Shown: positions 25,525 to 35,732, counted from the stretch's first letter. The stretch is 64,000 bases of DNA from Mycobacterium persicum (GCF_002086675.1 NZ_MVIF01000004.1:49881-113880); one strand, 5' to 3'. Program-made: numbers and translations. Notes: generated by a model from the sequence alone, not told the origin.

Positions 25525-26683
25525 AGACACCCAGACCGCGGCCGATGATCTCCTTCATGATTTCGGTCGTGCCGCCGTAAATGGTCTGCACCCGCGCATC
25601 CAGAAAGGCGCGGGCGACCGGGTATTCGCGCATGTAGCCGTAACCGCCGTGCAGCTGCAGACAGCGGTCGTTCAAGTACACCTGCTTCTCGGTGGAATAC
25701 CACTTGGCCATGGCGGCCTGCTCGACAGTCAGCTTGCCTTCGAGGTGCAGGGCGATGAACTCGTCGACCATGATCCGCACCACGGTGGCCTCGGTGGCCA
25801 GCTCGGCCAGCACGAACCGGTTGTTCTGGAAGCTGCCGATCGGCTTGCCGAAAGCCTTGCGTTCCCTGACGTATTGCAGCGTCTGCTCCAGCACGGCCTC
25901 CATCCCGGCGGCCGCCATGATGGCGATTGAGATGCGTTCCTGCGGCAGGTTCTGCATCAGATAGATGAATCCCATGCCTTCTTCCCCGAGAAGGTTTTCG
26001 GCCGGAACCTTCACATCGGTGAACGAGAGTTCGGCGGTGTCTTGCGCGTCCAGCCCGATCTTGTCCAGGTGGCGGCCGCGTTCGAACCCCTGCATCCCAC
26101 GCTCGACCACGAGCAGCGAAAAGCCCTGCGCGCCCTTCTCGGGATCGGTCTGGGCGACCACGATCACCAGGTCGGAGTTGATCCCATTGGTGATGAATGT
26201 CTTCGAGCCGTTCAGCACGTAGTGATCACCGTGCTTGACCGCGCGAGTCTTGATGCCCTGCAGGTCACTTCCGGTTCCCGGCTCGGTCATCGCGATCGCC
26301 GTGATCAACTCGCCGCTGCAGAACTTCGGCAACCAGCGCTGCTTCTGCTCTTCGGTGGTCAGTGCCAGCAGGTACGGCGCCACGACGTCGTTGTGCAGCC
26401 CGAAGCCGATGCCGCTGTAGCGTCCGGCGCTGGTCTCCTCGGTGATGATCGTGTTGTACCGGAAGTCGGGGTTACCGCCGCCGCCGTACTCCTCGGGCAC
26501 CGCCATGCCGAGGAAACCTTGCTTGCCGGCCTCCTGCCACACCCCGCGGTCAACGATCTTGGCCTTTTCCCATTCATCGTGGTACGGCGCCACGTGGCGG
26601 TCCAGAAAGGCCCGGTAGGACTCGCGAAACAAGTCGTGCTCGGGTTCGAACAGCGTGCGCTGATACTTGATGGCACTGCCCAT
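25523..26683 (-). CDS. fadE20: acyl-CoA dehydrogenase FadE20
   Basis: FAD-dependent acyl-CoA dehydrogenase of 386 residues catalysing alpha,beta-dehydrogenation of acyl-CoA. The N-terminal helical domain (PEHDLFRESYRAFLDRHVAP) leads to the FAD/acyl site AMTEPGTGSDLQGIKTRAV, the middle beta domain, and the C-terminal helical domain (LPQERISIAIMAAAGMEAVLEQT; LHGGYGYMREYPVARAFLDAR). The last part ends with IYGGTTEIMKEIIGRGLG, holding the Glu in the position used as catalytic base in many members. ATG 26683 has GGAGG nearby. It resembles M. tuberculosis FadE20 (Rv2724c); the chain length used is unknown. Confidence 0.95.
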   Translation of the reverse strand: MGSAIKYQRTLFEPEHDLFRESYRAFLDRHVAPYHDEWEKAKIVDRGVWQEAGKQGFLGMAVPEEYGGGGNPDFRYNTIITEETSAGRYSGIGFGLHNDVVAPYLLALTTEEQKQRWLPKFCSGELITAIAMTEPGTGSDLQGIKTRAVKHGDHYVLNGSKTFITNGINSDLVIVVAQTDPEKGAQGFSLLVVERGMQGFERGRHLDKIGLDAQDTAELSFTDVKVPAENLLGEEGMGFIYLMQNLPQERISIAIMAAAGMEAVLEQTLQYVRERKAFGKPIGSFQNNRFVLAELATEATVVRIMVDEFIALHLEGKLTVEQAAMAKWYSTEKQVYLNDRCLQLHGGYGYMREYPVARAFLDARVQTIYGGTTEIMKEIIGRGLGV

Positions 26684-26765
26684 GAAAACCTCCGGCGAAG
26701 CGAACTCTGCTGCCCAACATATACCAACCAGCCGGTTGGTCGGCAGCCGCCGACGGTCTGGTGCT

Positions 26766-28208
26766 TCAGCGGACGGCGAACTCCTGCAGGCGCCCGGCCA
26801 ACGTCACCGGAACCCGCGCCTTGATCCGGGTGCCGTGAGCGCTGTGCTCCTGGTGCTGGACGCGCCCGTCGGAGTGCAGGCGGGCCAGCAGATCGCCGCG
26901 ATCGTAGGGGATCACGACGTCCACGGCGGCGTCGGTGGGAGCTACCAGCTCGGCCATCCGGCGTCGCAGCGCCTCGACACCGTCTCCGGTGCGGGCCGAG
27001 ATGAATACCGCGCCGGGCAGCGCGTGACGCAGTTTGGCCAACGCCAGGTCGCTGGCGGCGTCAACCTTGTTGACCACCAGCAGTTCCTGCGGCGCGTCCC
27101 CGCCGTCAGCCCCGTGGTCGGCGATCACTTCGGAGATCACCTGACGCACCGCGTTGATCTGGGCCAGGGGGTTCGCGTCAGCGCCGTCGACGACATGCAC
27201 CAGCAGATCCGCGTCAACGACCTCTTCCAAGGTGGAGCGGAACGCTTCCACCAGCTGGGTGGGTAGATGCCGGACGAAGCCGACGGTGTCGGTGAGCAGG
27301 AAACGGCCCGGCCGGCCCAAACCGTCATCGAACTCCGCGCGCCGGGTGGTCGGTTCCAACGTCGCGAACAGCGCGTCCTGCACCAGCACCCCGGCCCCGG
27401 TCAGCGCGTTGAGCAGGCTGGACTTCCCGGCATTGGAGTAGCCCACGATGGCGATCGAGGGCAGGTCGCTGTGCACCCGACGGCTGCGCCGGGTGTCGCG
27501 GGCCTGCTTCATGTCCTTGATCTCGCGTCGCAGCTTGGCCATCCGCTCGCGGATCCGGCGCCGATCGGTCTCGATCTTGGTTTCACCCGGACCGCGCAGC
27601 CCCACTCCGCCGCCACTGCCGCCGGCGCGGCCACCGGCCTGCCGCGACATCGACTCGCCCCAGCCCCGCAGCCGCGGCAGCATGTACTCCATCTGGGCCA
27701 GCGACACCTGAGCCTTGCCCTCCCGGCTCGTGGCGTGCTGGGCGAAGATGTCGAGGATCAGCGCGGTGCGGTCGATGACCTTGACCTTGACCGCCTTCTC
27801 CAGCGCAGTCAGCTGGGCTGGAGAGAGCTCTCCGTCGCAGATGACGGTATCGGCTCCGGTCGCCACGACGATCTCGCGGAGTTCGGCCGCCTTACCGGAG
27901 CCGATGTAGGTCGACGGGTCCGGCCGGTCGCGGCGTTGGATGATCCCTTCCAGTACCTGGGAGCCGGCGGTTTCGGCAAGCGCCGCCAATTCCGCCATGC
28001 TGGCCTCAGTGTCGGCGGCGCTGCCCTCGGTCCAGACGCCTACCAACACCACGCGCTCCAGGCGCAGCCGGCGGTACTCGACCTCGGAGATGTCGGCCAA
28101 CTCGGTCGACAACCCCGCGACCCGGCGCAGCGCCGACCTGTCCTCGAGGGCAAGTTCGCCGGTGCTGGGCTCCAACGGATCTTGAGGGGGAAATTCGGGA
28201 TGTGTCAT
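26766..28208 (-). CDS. hflX: ribosome-associated GTPase HflX
   Basis: HflX GTPase of 480 residues, which rescues or splits stalled ribosomes under stress. The N-terminal HflX domain includes DPSTYIGSGKAAELRE, QLTALEKAVKVKVIDRTALIL and the glycine-rich GGGVGLRGPGETKIETDRRR linker. A long helix follows. The G domain has P-loop AIVGYSNAGKSSLLNALTGA (G1), DTVGFVRHLP (G3), VVNKVD (G4) and ISARTGDG (G5). I chose ATG 28208; a TTG two codons upstream is less likely. It is the last gene of a reverse-strand run with miaA and dapF. Confidence 0.95.
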   Translation of the reverse strand: MTHPEFPPQDPLEPSTGELALEDRSALRRVAGLSTELADISEVEYRRLRLERVVLVGVWTEGSAADTEASMAELAALAETAGSQVLEGIIQRRDRPDPSTYIGSGKAAELREIVVATGADTVICDGELSPAQLTALEKAVKVKVIDRTALILDIFAQHATSREGKAQVSLAQMEYMLPRLRGWGESMSRQAGGRAGGSGGGVGLRGPGETKIETDRRRIRERMAKLRREIKDMKQARDTRRSRRVHSDLPSIAIVGYSNAGKSSLLNALTGAGVLVQDALFATLEPTTRRAEFDDGLGRPGRFLLTDTVGFVRHLPTQLVEAFRSTLEEVVDADLLVHVVDGADANPLAQINAVRQVISEVIADHGADGGDAPQELLVVNKVDAASDLALAKLRHALPGAVFISARTGDGVEALRRRMAELVAPTDAAVDVVIPYDRGDLLARLHSDGRVQHQEHSAHGTRIKARVPVTLAGRLQEFAVR

Positions 28209-28254
28209 AGGCAATTAGCAATAGTGCACGCTGAATCGGTGTCGTGCACCTCAA

Positions 28255-29127
28255 TTAACGCTGCTGGGCGTGCCACCATTCCCCGCTGACTTCGCCGTTG
28301 GCCACCAGCACCGACGGCCCACGCAGGAAGCTGGTGGCATCGGTGACGGTCACCGTGACCGCGCCGCCGGGAACCCGCACGATGAGCGTGCCGGTCTCGG
28401 TCCCGTCGTCTGCCAGCGCGGCGACGGCGGCTGCGACCGTCCCGGTACCGCAGGAACGGGTTTCACCCACCCCTCGCTCATGGACCCGCATGCTGACCAC
28501 GCCGTCGATCGGAGCCGTCAGCACCTCGACGTTGACCCCGTCGGGGAACTGCTCCGGGTCGAAGCTCACCGGCGCCGCAACGTCCAAAGCCGCCAGGTCC
28601 GCAACGGTTAACCGGGGATCGAGGCAGGCCAGGTGCGGATTGCCCACGTCGACGGCCAGGCCGGGAAACCGCCGAGCCCCGACGACAGCGGTCCCCGTGC
28701 CGATCCGGTTGGCCTTGCCCATATCGACGGTGACGTCGGCGTTGCTCGCATCGACGCTGTGTACGGTGACCGGCCGGGGGCCGGCCAGCGATCCGACGAC
28801 GAACTCGTCTCGGTGCTCCAGACCGCTGGCGCGCAGGTAGTGGGCGAACACCCGCACGCCGTTGCCGCACATCTGCGCTACCGACCCGTCGGCGTTGCGG
28901 TAGTCCATGTACCAATCGGCCGCACCGACGCCGTCAGGTAGCCGGTCGAGCACACCGGCGGCCACCGCGGCTTCGGCGATGGTGACCCGCAGCACCCCGT
29001 CGGCGCCCAGTCCCCGGCGGCGGTCACACAAGGCGGCAATCTGGCCCGCGCCGAGCGACAGCTGCGCCTTGACGTCGGGCAACAGCACAAAGTCGTTCTC
29101 GGTGCCGTGGCCCTTGGCGAACATCAC
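28255..29127 (-). CDS. dapF: diaminopimelate epimerase
   Basis: PLP-independent epimerase of 290 residues interconverting LL- and meso-diaminopimelate for lysine and peptidoglycan. The active-site cysteines are in MCGNGVR and RSCGTGTV, the expected acid-base pair. [11 protein letters not shown] near the N-terminus and the [10 protein letters not shown] stretch are also typical. GTG 29127 and ATG 29124 are adjacent start choices; GTG gives the same length as the reference protein. It lies 4 bp after miaA in the same run. dapA of the same pathway is at 55.6 kb. Confidence 0.96.
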   Translation of the reverse strand: MMFAKGHGTENDFVLLPDVKAQLSLGAGQIAALCDRRRGLGADGVLRVTIAEAAVAAGVLDRLPDGVGAADWYMDYRNADGSVAQMCGNGVRVFAHYLRASGLEHRDEFVVGSLAGPRPVTVHSVDASNADVTVDMGKANRIGTGTAVVGARRFPGLAVDVGNPHLACLDPRLTVADLAALDVAAPVSFDPEQFPDGVNVEVLTAPIDGVVSMRVHERGVGETRSCGTGTVAAAVAALADDGTETGTLIVRVPGGAVTVTVTDATSFLRGPSVLVANGEVSGEWWHAQQR

Positions 29128-29131
29128 CAGA

Positions 29132-30061
29132 TCAGCCTACGTCCCGCCAGGCGCGGATCGCGTGGTCGACCACGCTGTCGGCCGAGTTCACATCCAGCCA
29201 GTGCACCCGGTGGTCGCGGCGGAACCAGGACCGCTGCCGTCGCACGTAGCGACGGGTGCCCACGTAGGTCTGCTCGCGCGCATCGCGCAGCTGGGCAGCG
29301 GTCCCGCCGGCGTCCAGCGCCGCGATCACCTGGGCATAACCCAGCGCTCGTGCGGCCGTGACGCCGCCCCGCAGGCCCTCACCGAGCAGCGCGCGAACTT
29401 CGGCAACCAGTCCCTGCTCGAACATCGCGTCGGTTCGGCGCTGTAATCTTTCATCGAGAATTGTTGTGGCACAGTCTAATCCGACGATAACGGTGCCCCA
29501 CCGGGACTCTCGGATGCGCGGTGCGGACGCGGCGAACGGGCGCCCGGTGAGTTCGATCACCTCGAGCGCCCGCACGGTTCGGCGCCTATCGGTCGGCAGG
29601 ATCACCGCGGCCGCGGCCGGGTCACGACGAGCCAACTCGGCGTGCAACTCGCCCACCCCGACTTCGGCAAGGCGCTGTTCCCATCGCGCGCGCACCGAGG
29701 GATCGGTGGCCGGAAACGTCCAGTCGTCGAGCAACGACTGAACATAGAGCATCGAGCCGCCCACCACGATCGGCAGCGCTCCCCTGCCCAGGATGTCCGC
29801 GATGTCGGCTGCGGCGGCCTGTTGATAGCGCGCGACGGTGGCCTTTTGGGTGACGTCGAGGACGTCGAGTTGATGATGCGGGATGCCGCGGCGGTCTTCG
29901 ACGGTCAGCTTCGCTGTCCCGATGTCCATGCCGCGGTAGAGCTGCATAGCGTCGGCGTTGACGATTTCCGCGCCCAGCTCGCCGGTGAGCCGGTCGGCGA
30001 TATCGAGCGCGAGTTGCGATTTGCCGGTCCCCGTCGGCCCGATGATCGCCAGTGGCCTCAT
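29132..30061 (-). CDS. miaA: tRNA dimethylallyltransferase
   Basis: MiaA of 309 residues isopentenylates A37 in tRNAs reading UNN codons, the first step before MiaB at 37.7 kb. P-loop [17 protein letters not shown] is at the N-terminus; [15 protein letters not shown] (DxxQ-type motif), [14 protein letters not shown], and C-terminal [22 protein letters not shown] (tRNA-binding) follow. ATG 30061 overlaps the stop of the Rv2728c-like gene by 4 bp (ATGA), so the two are translationally coupled. A much longer upstream extension in the same frame has no support. Confidence 0.95.
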   Translation of the reverse strand: MRPLAIIGPTGTGKSQLALDIADRLTGELGAEIVNADAMQLYRGMDIGTAKLTVEDRRGIPHHQLDVLDVTQKATVARYQQAAAADIADILGRGALPIVVGGSMLYVQSLLDDWTFPATDPSVRARWEQRLAEVGVGELHAELARRDPAAAAVILPTDRRRTVRALEVIELTGRPFAASAPRIRESRWGTVIVGLDCATTILDERLQRRTDAMFEQGLVAEVRALLGEGLRGGVTAARALGYAQVIAALDAGGTAAQLRDAREQTYVGTRRYVRRQRSWFRRDHRVHWLDVNSADSVVDHAIRAWRDVG

Positions 30062-30759
30062 GGCAGCCAAACGCCGACGAAGTACCCCACCCCGTAGGGC
30101 GCCCCGCGGTAGAGCTCCTTGGCCGATTGCGGCCCGGATCCGGTCAGGCCCGCCAATACCTGAAATGCCGCCCGCCCGAGGACCGTTGCGGGCAACGTGC
30201 GCAGCGCCGCCACGTCGCCGGCTCCCAGCGCGTCGTCGAGGGCCAGCTGGACGTCGGCGCCGCCGGGGTCGTAACCGCCCGGGGCCTGGGACGTCAGGGC
30301 GTTGACGCCGTCGGCCACCACCAGCACGCCGATCGGATCGGGCACTCGGTCGATCTGGGCCCGCAGGTCTCTGCCACGCGCCAGCGCCGTATCGACATCG
30401 TGGTCGCCGGCATAAACGCGGACCTCGGCAGTGGCCTCCGGCCGTGCCCGGCCCCGTATCCAGGCCGTCATCAGCGCGCACAGCGGCAACTCGGCCGGCA
30501 GTCGCAGTCCCGGCTCGTCGTCACACAGCGGCGAGAGCCGGACGCGGACGTCAGTGCCGAAACCCGCGAAGGAGCCGACGGCATCGCGGTCCACGACCCC
30601 GTCGGCGGCGCCTACCCCGACGGCAACCCACCGCGGCGGCAACATGGCCGCCGCCGCGGTCACCGCCGCACCGATGTCGGCCACCTCATCAGCCGCCGCC
30701 CCGGCGAGCTCGGCAACGAGCACCGGCGCGGACGGAACGATCGCAATGGCGCCCAGCAC
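30058..30759 (-). CDS. conserved alanine-rich protein (Rv2728c-like)
   Basis: Conserved mycobacterial protein of 233 residues. Its order of strands and helices ([19 protein letters not shown] ... [16 protein letters not shown]) is reminiscent of the LigB/MEMO superfamily of class III extradiol dioxygenases. I do not see the iron-binding His pair, so it may be a non-catalytic relative. GTG 30759 follows a TAGTTT -10 box by 6 nt, fitting a leaderless operon start; miaA overlaps the 3' end by 4 bp and dapF and hflX follow. Confidence 0.8.
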   Translation of the reverse strand: MLGAIAIVPSAPVLVAELAGAAADEVADIGAAVTAAAAMLPPRWVAVGVGAADGVVDRDAVGSFAGFGTDVRVRLSPLCDDEPGLRLPAELPLCALMTAWIRGRARPEATAEVRVYAGDHDVDTALARGRDLRAQIDRVPDPIGVLVVADGVNALTSQAPGGYDPGGADVQLALDDALGAGDVAALRTLPATVLGRAAFQVLAGLTGSGPQSAKELYRGAPYGVGYFVGVWLP

Positions 30760-30765
30760 GCCACC

Positions 30766-30771
30766 AAACTA
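30766..30771 (-). promoter_or_regulatory. -10 box of the Rv2728c-miaA-dapF-hflX run, leaderless
   Basis: Minus-strand TAGTTT ends 6 nt before GTG 30759, without a Shine-Dalgarno. Confidence 0.45.
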
Positions 30772-30830
30772 ACCCGTCCGGCGGTGGACCCAGGCGGGCA
30801 CGCGGGCCCGCGGCAACCCCATCGCGGGGA

Positions 30831-31820
30831 TTACACAGAGGAAGATCCCCAAACCGGACCATCGACCACCACGACGGGATCGGCGATCTGATCGACGCCG
30901 GCATCGCGCTTGGCCGACGACGTCGGCGGCGCTGTCAGTATCCTGTCGCGCCCGGCCTGAGCAACCATGGTCGCGGCCTCGCCACGGGCCAGCGCCACGG
31001 TCGCCGCGATCACCGCCGCCACCGCGAGCACCAGCACAATCGCCTCCGGACCGCTGGCTTCCAAGGTCTCGCCCAGCACGGTAACGCCCAGAACCGCCGC
31101 CACCACGGGCTTGGCGACGGTGATCGTTGGTAGCGAGGCGGTCAGCGCACCAGCGCGAAAAGCGGACTGCTGGAAAATCATGCCGGCCAATGCCGCCAGG
31201 AGCCAGGGGTAGAACTCCGGTGCTCGCAGCACCGCGCCCAGTCCGTCTTCGGCGACCTCGACCACTCCCTTGGTCAGTACGGCGAACAATGCCAGCGATG
31301 CACCCGACACCACCGCCAGCAACACCGCCGCTTGGGGGCGCCCGAGGCATAGCCGGGCCGCAAGCACGCACAACACCAAAATCGGGCCCAGGACCACACC
31401 AACGATGACCCAGGTGTGCAGCGGGGCGCGCTGGTGGCCGGCCGCCGGGTCTCCGACGATGATGACCACCGCCAACGCGGCCGCCAAGGCCACCGCCCAC
31501 ATCCACTCCCAGCGGGTGATCCGGTGATGCGCGAACCGCGCGTAGATAGGCAGGGCGAACAGCAGCGCGGTGACCTGCAACGCGGTCACCAGCATCACCG
31601 ACGCCCAGGCCAGTGCCAATGCCTGCAGGCTGTAGTTGAGAACCGCGGCCGCGCCGCCCAGCCACCACCGGCCGTCGCGCAGGGACAGGCCGAACAACCT
31701 CAGGTGACCGACCTGCTGGTCGGTAATCTCCTGGGCGGATCGTTGGCGAATAACGTCGCCCACCGCCGATGCCAGCGCCGCGCACAATGCGATCAGCGCG
31801 GCAACCTCAACCTTGGACAT
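30831..31820 (-). CDS. EamA/DMT-like integral membrane protein (Rv2729c-like), copy 1
   Basis: Integral membrane protein of 329 residues with about nine or ten transmembrane helices arranged as in EamA/drug-metabolite transporters. Opening MSKVEVAALIALCAALASAV; internal landmarks LQALALAWASVMLVTALQVT and ASLPTITVAKPVVAAVLGVT. ATG 31820 has GGAGGG a few bases upstream. A paralogue with the same landmarks lies 445 bp upstream on the same strand. Copy 1 ends with a charged tail of about 45 residues that copy 2 lacks. The substrate is unknown. Confidence 0.85.
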   Translation of the reverse strand: MSKVEVAALIALCAALASAVGDVIRQRSAQEITDQQVGHLRLFGLSLRDGRWWLGGAAAVLNYSLQALALAWASVMLVTALQVTALLFALPIYARFAHHRITRWEWMWAVALAAALAVVIIVGDPAAGHQRAPLHTWVIVGVVLGPILVLCVLAARLCLGRPQAAVLLAVVSGASLALFAVLTKGVVEVAEDGLGAVLRAPEFYPWLLAALAGMIFQQSAFRAGALTASLPTITVAKPVVAAVLGVTVLGETLEASGPEAIVLVLAVAAVIAATVALARGEAATMVAQAGRDRILTAPPTSSAKRDAGVDQIADPVVVVDGPVWGSSSV

Positions 31821-32265
31821 GGCCGACCCTCCACCTCTTCGCTCGGCTACCAGCGTTCCCCCGGTCAGCTGGACGTACACCCGTTGTTCGCTAGCAGTTC
31901 ACTGAAAATCCTATGGCGCCGCTCACACTTGCTTGTGCTCGTCTTGGTGCTGGTTGCTTATAGTTCGCCTCCGAATACTTCCGCAACGACCTATGCACGA
32001 CCTGTCATCAGCTATGCGGCAGCTGTGAAACCCCCATGATCGACGGCGCCCGATATCTCTGCCTCGCGCGTTAGCGCCAGGCGACGCGCCCATACCCCAC
32101 CACTGACACCCGCTGGTCTGGCCCAGGCGGCCATGCCGCCGATCCGCCGATGTTCTGCGCCACGTTACCGGCCATGGGCAGGTCGTCACGCGTACCCGCC
32201 CAACGACAACCGAACTGTTACCGCCCTCGTGGCCGATGGCGTCAAAATCGGGGCGGCAAAAGCCT
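31821..32265. other. gap between the two EamA-like copies
   Basis: These 445 bp have no convincing gene. Reading frames lack ribosome sites and show mixed codon use, and composition is less GC-biased than in the neighbours. By position this is where I recall the short hypothetical Rv2730 in M. tuberculosis; I do not see that gene. Confidence 0.5.
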
Positions 32266-33168
32266 TTACGAGACCGCAAGCTGGCCTGGCACGTTCAGAT
32301 CGCCGACAGGTGCGGCCATCATGGCCGCCTCGTCGCGGGCCAGTGCCACCGTCGCGACGACCACCACCGCCACCGCAACCGCCAGCGTGAACAGCTGCCC
32401 TTCACCCGAGTGGACCACCTCGTCGAGCACGGTGATTCCCAGCAGTGACGCGATCACCGGTCTGGCCACCGTAATCGTCGGCAGTGATGCCGTCAGCGAA
32501 CCCGCCCTCAGCGACGATTGTTGCAGCATCAGCCCCGTCGGCAGGACCAACATCCAGCCATAGAACTCAGGAGTCCGAACCATCGCCTCGAACCCGTGCG
32601 GCAGTTCGGCGACCACTCCCTTGGTCAGCACGGTGAACACCGCCAAAGCCGCCGATGACGCCAGCGCCAGCAACACCGCCGCCGCCGGACCCGGCCAGAC
32701 ACGCGCGCCGACCACACACAGCAGTACCACCGGAACGATCACGATCGCGACCACTGCCCAGTCCGACAGCGGAGCACGGGCGTGGCCGGCCGTCGGATCA
32801 CCCGCCAGGACGATCACGGCAACCGCCCCGGCCAGCAACACCGCCCACATCCACTCCCTGGCGGTGCACCGGTGGTGGGCCAGGCGAGCGTCGATCGGCA
32901 AGGCAAACAGCAACGCCGTAGCCTGCAGGGACTGCACCAACACCACCGACCCCATGGTCAGTGCCACCGCCTGCAGACCGAAACTCCCCAGGGCTGCCAG
33001 GCTGCCCAGCCACCACAGGGTGTGGCGCAGCGAGAGATGGAACAACGTGAAGTGGCCGACTTCCTCGTCGGTGACCTGCTGAGCGGACCGCTGAAGGGTC
33101 ACATATCCGACGCCGGCCAGCAACGCAGCGCCCAGGGCGAGCAATGTCGCGAACTCGACGTTGGCCAA
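32266..33168 (-). CDS. EamA/DMT-like integral membrane protein, copy 2
   Basis: Paralogue of the previous gene, 300 residues. Shared landmarks in order are TLQRSAQQVTDEEVGH (copy 1 IRQRSAQEITDQQVGH), QSLQATALLFALPI, GDPTAGHARAPL (copy 1 GDPAAGHQRAPL), TVLTKGVVAEL, and LTASLPTITVARPV. About ten transmembrane helices. The start is TTG 33168, supported by GGGAGG 5-6 bases upstream. The pair is a tandem duplication, probably not recent as the copies differ widely in loop regions. The substrate is unknown. Confidence 0.83.
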   Translation of the reverse strand: MANVEFATLLALGAALLAGVGYVTLQRSAQQVTDEEVGHFTLFHLSLRHTLWWLGSLAALGSFGLQAVALTMGSVVLVQSLQATALLFALPIDARLAHHRCTAREWMWAVLLAGAVAVIVLAGDPTAGHARAPLSDWAVVAIVIVPVVLLCVVGARVWPGPAAAVLLALASSAALAVFTVLTKGVVAELPHGFEAMVRTPEFYGWMLVLPTGLMLQQSSLRAGSLTASLPTITVARPVIASLLGITVLDEVVHSGEGQLFTLAVAVAVVVVATVALARDEAAMMAAPVGDLNVPGQLAVS

Positions 33169-33756
33169 GGTGACCTCCCTGCGAACGGCCGGAAGCGCTC
33201 AGACGAACGTCTGCTACACAGTTGTTCAATAATGACTCTTGTGCGGCGGTTAAGCATCACAACGGGACTTTCCGTTGGAAATGGCTCATTTGCCGCCGGC
33301 GTCGCACTTTGCGGACCACAAGGCACCGATGTTCGCGACGATGCGAATCACGGTGCCGGCATTTCGCGCCTGGCTCCGCGGCCGGAAATCCGGCTCGGGC
33401 AGCAAAGCGACCCGCGGGCAGCGCCCACGGTGAGCAACGCCGCTGACAGCTACGATCCGGGCCCCACGCCGATCACCGTCGAACACCACAAATCGGGCGT
33501 CTGTCGTGCTGCACGCACACACCGCACGGTCGGGTTCCGGCACCGCGGTGCCGATCACCCGTGCCCACCCGCTACCGACAGGCGGGCACCCCAGCTAACG
33601 GAACGATTGCAGCTGTGGGACGGATGCTTCATTTTTGGTGCGCCCGCTATAGCAAGCAATTACCGTCATGATTGCTAGGCCGGGGTGTGCGGTCAGCAGG
33701 TCGGCCGGTGAGTATGGCTTGCTGGTGCGATTACCCGTTGGTTTGAGGAGTCGGCG
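33169..33756. other. 588-bp gap before the kinase gene
   Basis: I see no supported gene here. Plus-strand frames from 33222 to 33678 lack ribosome sites and are rich in rare-composition residues. The last 100 bp are AT-richer and probably hold the kinase promoter. Confidence 0.45.
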
Positions 33757-35535
33757 ATGAGTGCCTCCACGCGCGGTTCGCGAGTGGGTACCCGGTTCGG
33801 GCCCTACTACCTCAAGCGGCTGTTAGGTACCGGCGGGATGGGCGAGGTCTATGAGGCCGTCGACACCGTCAGGCAGCGAGTCGTGGCGCTGAAACTGATG
33901 TCGGAGTCGCTGAGCCACGATCCGGTGTTCCGCATGCGGATGCAACGCGAAGCCCGCAACGCTGGCAGGCTGCAGGAACCGCACGTGGTGCCCATCCACG
34001 ATTACGGAGAAATCGACGGGCAACTGTACTTGGACATGCGCTTGATCGAAGGCACCCACCTGGCACTGCTGTTGGAACGATTCGGCCCGGTCACGCCCCC
34101 GTGGGCGGTGGCCCTGGTGCATCAGGTGGCCTCGGCGTTGGACGCCGCGCATGCGGCCGGGGTGATGCACCGCGACGTCAAGCCGGAGAACATCCTGGTC
34201 ACCCGCGATGACTTCGTGTACCTGGTGGATTTCGGGATCGCCAGCGCGGCAACGGACGAGAAGCTGACCCAACTCGGCAGTGCGGTGGGGACCTGGCGGT
34301 ATATGGCCCCGGAAAGATTTTCCGATGCCGAGGTGACGCACCGCGCCGACATCTATTCCTTGACGTGCGTGCTGCACGAATGCTTGACCGGGACGCCGCC
34401 TTATCGGGCCGACAGCGCCGGCATGCTGATCACCGCCCACCTGATGGCACCGATTCCACGCCCCAGTCAGTTACGCCCCGGGATCCCCGCCGCTTTCGAC
34501 GCGGTGATCGCACGCGGGATGGCCAAACGGCCGGAGGACCGCTACGCAAGCGCGGGCGACCTGGCGCTGGCGGCTCATCAAGCACTCAGTGGGCCCCACC
34601 AGGCCCAGGAGTTTCGCATCCTCAAGCGCAGCGAGGAGGCGGGTGGGCTGTACAGCGACGTCCTGGCTGAAGACATCACCGGCGTCAGCTACGGGAGTCT
34701 TTCGACCTCCACCCCATCGGCGCCCACCCCGGTGGCGGCGACGCCGCAGCCGGACCTCAATGTGTCCGGGCCGCTGGCACTTCCGTCACTTCCGACGTCG
34801 GAGGTGAACGTTTCATCGTCCAACCCGCAGGCCAGCTCCTGGCCCGGCGTGACCAGCACCCCACCACCGCCGTCGCAATCGCCGCCGCCACCACCGCAGA
34901 AAGCCGATGCCACCCCACCTTCCGGCCGGCGCGCGCCGTCATTTTCCGGGCGGCTGCGCAACCCGTGGATACTGCTGGCGGCCGCGGCTCTGGCGGTATT
35001 GCTGGTGTTTGCGGCACAGGGGATCTGGCTCACGGTCCGGCCGAACACGGCGTCGGGCCCCCGGACGGTCACGGCCTCACCGTCACCGACATCTCCCACT
35101 TCGACGGCGTCCGCAGACGCGTTGGCCCGGCTGCTCAGCCTGCTGCCGTTGGGGTACGCACCAGGCACCTGCAGGCCTTTCCTGCCGCCCAAAGACGCAC
35201 TGGCCAGGGTCATCTGCGACAAGAACGTCGACGCCGGCGGACCATCCCGGGCGATTTACACGCTGTTCGGCGAAACCGCCACCTTGCGTCAATTCTTCGA
35301 CGGACTGCTGCGAACCGACATCATGGTCAACTGTCCCGGGGAATCCAAGTCGCCGACGGGTTGGCATCGCCCCGAGAGCCCACAAGTGGGCGGCATGGTC
35401 TTCTGCGCGGTCCAGGAAAGCAGCCCGACGGTGGTATGGACCAACGAGGCCCAACTGATGATCTTCCTCGCCCAGGGGGATCCCGAGGGGCCCAACCTCG
35501 ACCAGCTCTACGCCTGGTGGAAAAAGCACTGGTGA
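33757..35535 (+). CDS. transmembrane Ser/Thr protein kinase, PknE/PknH-like
   Basis: Receptor-type Ser/Thr kinase of 592 residues. The kinase domain is about 14-275: glycine loop LLGTGGMGEVYE, catalytic Lys46 in VVALKLM, HRDVKPENIL, DFGIAS, and GTWRYMAPERF. A proline/serine-rich juxtamembrane linker (about 310-400) leads to one transmembrane helix (about 404-428, ILLAAAALAVLLVFAA). The extracellular sensor (about 445-592) has four cysteines (PGTCRPF, VICDK, VNCPGE, VFCAVQ), suggesting two disulfides as in PknH. ATG 33757 has GAGGAG about 7 bases upstream. It resembles PknE-like kinases but has no counterpart that I recall at this position in M. tuberculosis. Confidence 0.9.
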   Translation: MSASTRGSRVGTRFGPYYLKRLLGTGGMGEVYEAVDTVRQRVVALKLMSESLSHDPVFRMRMQREARNAGRLQEPHVVPIHDYGEIDGQLYLDMRLIEGTHLALLLERFGPVTPPWAVALVHQVASALDAAHAAGVMHRDVKPENILVTRDDFVYLVDFGIASAATDEKLTQLGSAVGTWRYMAPERFSDAEVTHRADIYSLTCVLHECLTGTPPYRADSAGMLITAHLMAPIPRPSQLRPGIPAAFDAVIARGMAKRPEDRYASAGDLALAAHQALSGPHQAQEFRILKRSEEAGGLYSDVLAEDITGVSYGSLSTSTPSAPTPVAATPQPDLNVSGPLALPSLPTSEVNVSSSNPQASSWPGVTSTPPPPSQSPPPPPQKADATPPSGRRAPSFSGRLRNPWILLAAAALAVLLVFAAQGIWLTVRPNTASGPRTVTASPSPTSPTSTASADALARLLSLLPLGYAPGTCRPFLPPKDALARVICDKNVDAGGPSRAIYTLFGETATLRQFFDGLLRTDIMVNCPGESKSPTGWHRPESPQVGGMVFCAVQESSPTVVWTNEAQLMIFLAQGDPEGPNLDQLYAWWKKHW

Positions 35536-35732
35536 CCGGACCGCCCGTACCGCGGCACCGAATAAGGTGGCGGCGCACGGCCCGGCAAGCTGCTTCAATA
35601 CTGTTGGAGCCGGTCGGAAACCCTGATGACGCATAGGGCCCATCAGACCTGCCGGCCGTACGGTGCCGCTTCGCGCGGCCGATGCGCGGGTATCCAACGC
35701 GCGAAAGGGTGCAAAGGGTAGGTGACGAGCAC

